DNA of 20,537 bases, from the NCBI GenBank assembly GCA_044448905.1, contig JBIOHJ010000057.1:1-20537 (forward strand), in the 5' to 3' direction. Of the stretch, positions 19,567 through 20,537 are shown one piece after another. The position numbers were made by a program, and so were the translations under genes. Below the pieces are notes generated by a model. The model was not told where the DNA came from and did not search any database. It saw nothing but the letters and a program-made list of their open reading frames with translations. The stretch's first letter is position 1; the number at the start of each line of letters is the position of its first letter. Origin of the DNA: JBIOHJ01 sp044448905. Its GTDB lineage: Bacteria; Bacteroidota; Bacteroidia; AKYH767-A; OLB10.

Positions 19567-20537
19567 TCATGCGTTCACTTTTATACAGGACGCAATGGAT
19601 TTTGCTTTCTCACGCAATTCGTCAGTTGAAGTGCCTGTTTCGTCATAAGAAAGTGCTACTCCCATGCGCCTGTATTTTCGGGTAAATGGCTTCCCGAAAA
19701 TTTTAAAATCGGACTTTAAAAATGAGGCTGCTTTTTCCATGCCGGAATAAACCGGCTGGTTTTTATTTTCATCATTGGCAAGAATTACAGCGCTTGCCGC
19801 TGCGCGTTCCAAAACAATTTCAGGAATGGGTAGCCCCAAAACCGCACGTGCATGCAGCTCGAATTCCGAAAAATTCTGCGAGCCGGCTAATGTCACCATG
19901 CCAGTATCGTGAGGGCGTGGTGAAAGTTCTGAGAAATAAACTCCGTTATCGGTTAGAAAAAATTCAACACCCCAGATACCGGCACCGGTAAGGCTTTTTG
20001 TAACGGCATCGGCAATTTGTTTTGCATCGCTCAAATCTTTTTCGCTCATAATATGGGGCTGCCAGCTTTCCTGGTAATCGCCCCGCTCCTGACGGTGACC
20101 TATAGGCGGACAAAAAAGAGTTGGCCCGTTTTTCTGAGTAACCGTAAGCAGTGTAATTTCTGAATTAAATTTTATAAACTCTTCAACAATTACTTCGGCT
20201 ATATCGCCACGCTTACCTGCCTGTGAATAATTCCACGCTTTCTCAATCTGATCTTCACTTTTTATTGTTGACTGTCCTTTTCCTGATGACGACATTAATG
20301 GTTTTACCACACATGGAATTCCTAATTCATCAACGGCTTTTTTCAGTTCATCAATATTAGTCGCGTAGCGAAAAGCCGCTGTCTTTAATTTTAAATCATT
20401 TGCAGCCAGGTCACGGATAGCCTTACGATTCATGGTAAAATTTGCAGCACGTGCGCTTGGCACAACCTGTATGCCCTGCTTTTCATAATCAAAAAACCGT
20501 TCGGTGCGGATGGCTTCAATTTCGGGGACAATAATAT
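19567..20537 (-). CDS. purT: Formate-dependent phosphoribosylglycinamide formyltransferase (GAR transformylase 2), N-terminus outside window
   Basis: PurT makes formyl-GAR from GAR, formate and ATP in purine synthesis and needs no folate. The frame stays open to the right edge (IIVPEIEAIRTERFFDYEKQ at the start of the visible part), so about 323 residues of a usual ~390 are present and the start lies outside. A GTG within VVPSARA (20463) could be mistaken for a start but falls inside the conserved core. Diagnostic ATP-grasp patterns: MNRKAIRDLAA, CVVKPLMSSSGKGQS, EEFIKFNSEITLLTV, PPIGHRQERGDYQESWQPH, GVEFFLTDNGVYFSELSPRP, HDTGMVTL and GKPFTRKYRRMGVALS. All the expected blocks are intact. It precedes the thioredoxin gene on the same strand by 58 bp, but that gene appears to have its own promoter. 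Confidence 0.97.
   Translation of the reverse strand, partial: IIVPEIEAIRTERFFDYEKQGIQVVPSARAANFTMNRKAIRDLAANDLKLKTAAFRYATNIDELKKAVDELGIPCVVKPLMSSSGKGQSTIKSEDQIEKAWNYSQAGKRGDIAEVIVEEFIKFNSEITLLTVTQKNGPTLFCPPIGHRQERGDYQESWQPHIMSEKDLSDAKQIADAVTKSLTGAGIWGVEFFLTDNGVYFSELSPRPHDTGMVTLAGSQNFSEFELHARAVLGLPIPEIVLERAAASAVILANDENKNQPVYSGMEKAASFLKSDFKIFGKPFTRKYRRMGVALSYDETGTSTDELREKAKSIASCIKVNA

Noticed and set aside
20461..20463. GTG as start of purT
   Set aside because: It lies inside a conserved PurT block (VVPSARA), and conserved sequence continues upstream to the window edge.

Overview
The window looks like a chromosomal segment of a Bacteroidota bacterium. Supporting signs are two secreted proteins ending in type IX secretion (T9SS) type A sorting domains, a lipoprotein with a charged region after the lipobox cysteine, a TPR protein paired with an outer-membrane barrel, a DUF4369-like thioredoxin protein, AT-rich leaders without Shine-Dalgarno sequences, and -7 boxes of the TAnnTTTG type. 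No rRNA, tRNA, CRISPR array, transposase or phage gene was seen.

Layout: (1) 1-4443, minus strand: a 1035-residue periplasmic TPR protein followed by an outer-membrane beta-barrel protein that runs off the left edge. (2) 4671-5573: a divergent lipoprotein ending at a large palindromic terminator. (3) 5670-9194: a translation operon with a small conserved-looking protein, thrS, infC (apparently starting at ATC behind a strong Shine-Dalgarno), rpmI and rplT. (4) 9195-12144: a repeat-rich accessory zone holding a cysteine-rich secreted protein, a cluster of inverted repeats, an array of ten 21-bp units that reads as a heptapeptide repeat (YPxPExx), and a two-part protein with a carboxypeptidase-regulatory-like C-terminal domain. 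(5) 12145-15343, minus strand: two T9SS cargo proteins in tandem, one a jelly-roll-like protein and one with YadA-like head repeats and an S74 endosialidase chaperone. (6) 15753-16016: a LuxR-type helix-turn-helix protein with no receiver domain, divergent from (7) a POT-family peptide transporter at 16350-18002. (8) 18084-20537, minus strand: a TlpA-like thioredoxin protein and purT, which is cut by the right edge.

The most unusual signal is not a gene. Six separate places carry short degenerate tandem repeats, all with an exact 7-bp period but with different unit sequences (GAGTAAC, AATTCAT, GTCGGAT, AAACATT, GAATTAT, and CTGCTAA+TAGAAAA). They sit at gene edges and in several cases have become coding: the signal peptide of the barrel protein, the last residues of IF3, and the C-terminal tail of the HTH protein. 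A seventh array has a 21-bp (3x7) period and stays open as a heptapeptide repeat; its ORF ends inside one of the 7-bp arrays. This is the best candidate for something undescribed.

Functionally, the core genes are translation (thrS operon) and purine synthesis (purT). The rest concerns the cell envelope: secretion cargo, lipoprotein, outer-membrane barrel, peptide uptake and envelope thiol chemistry.
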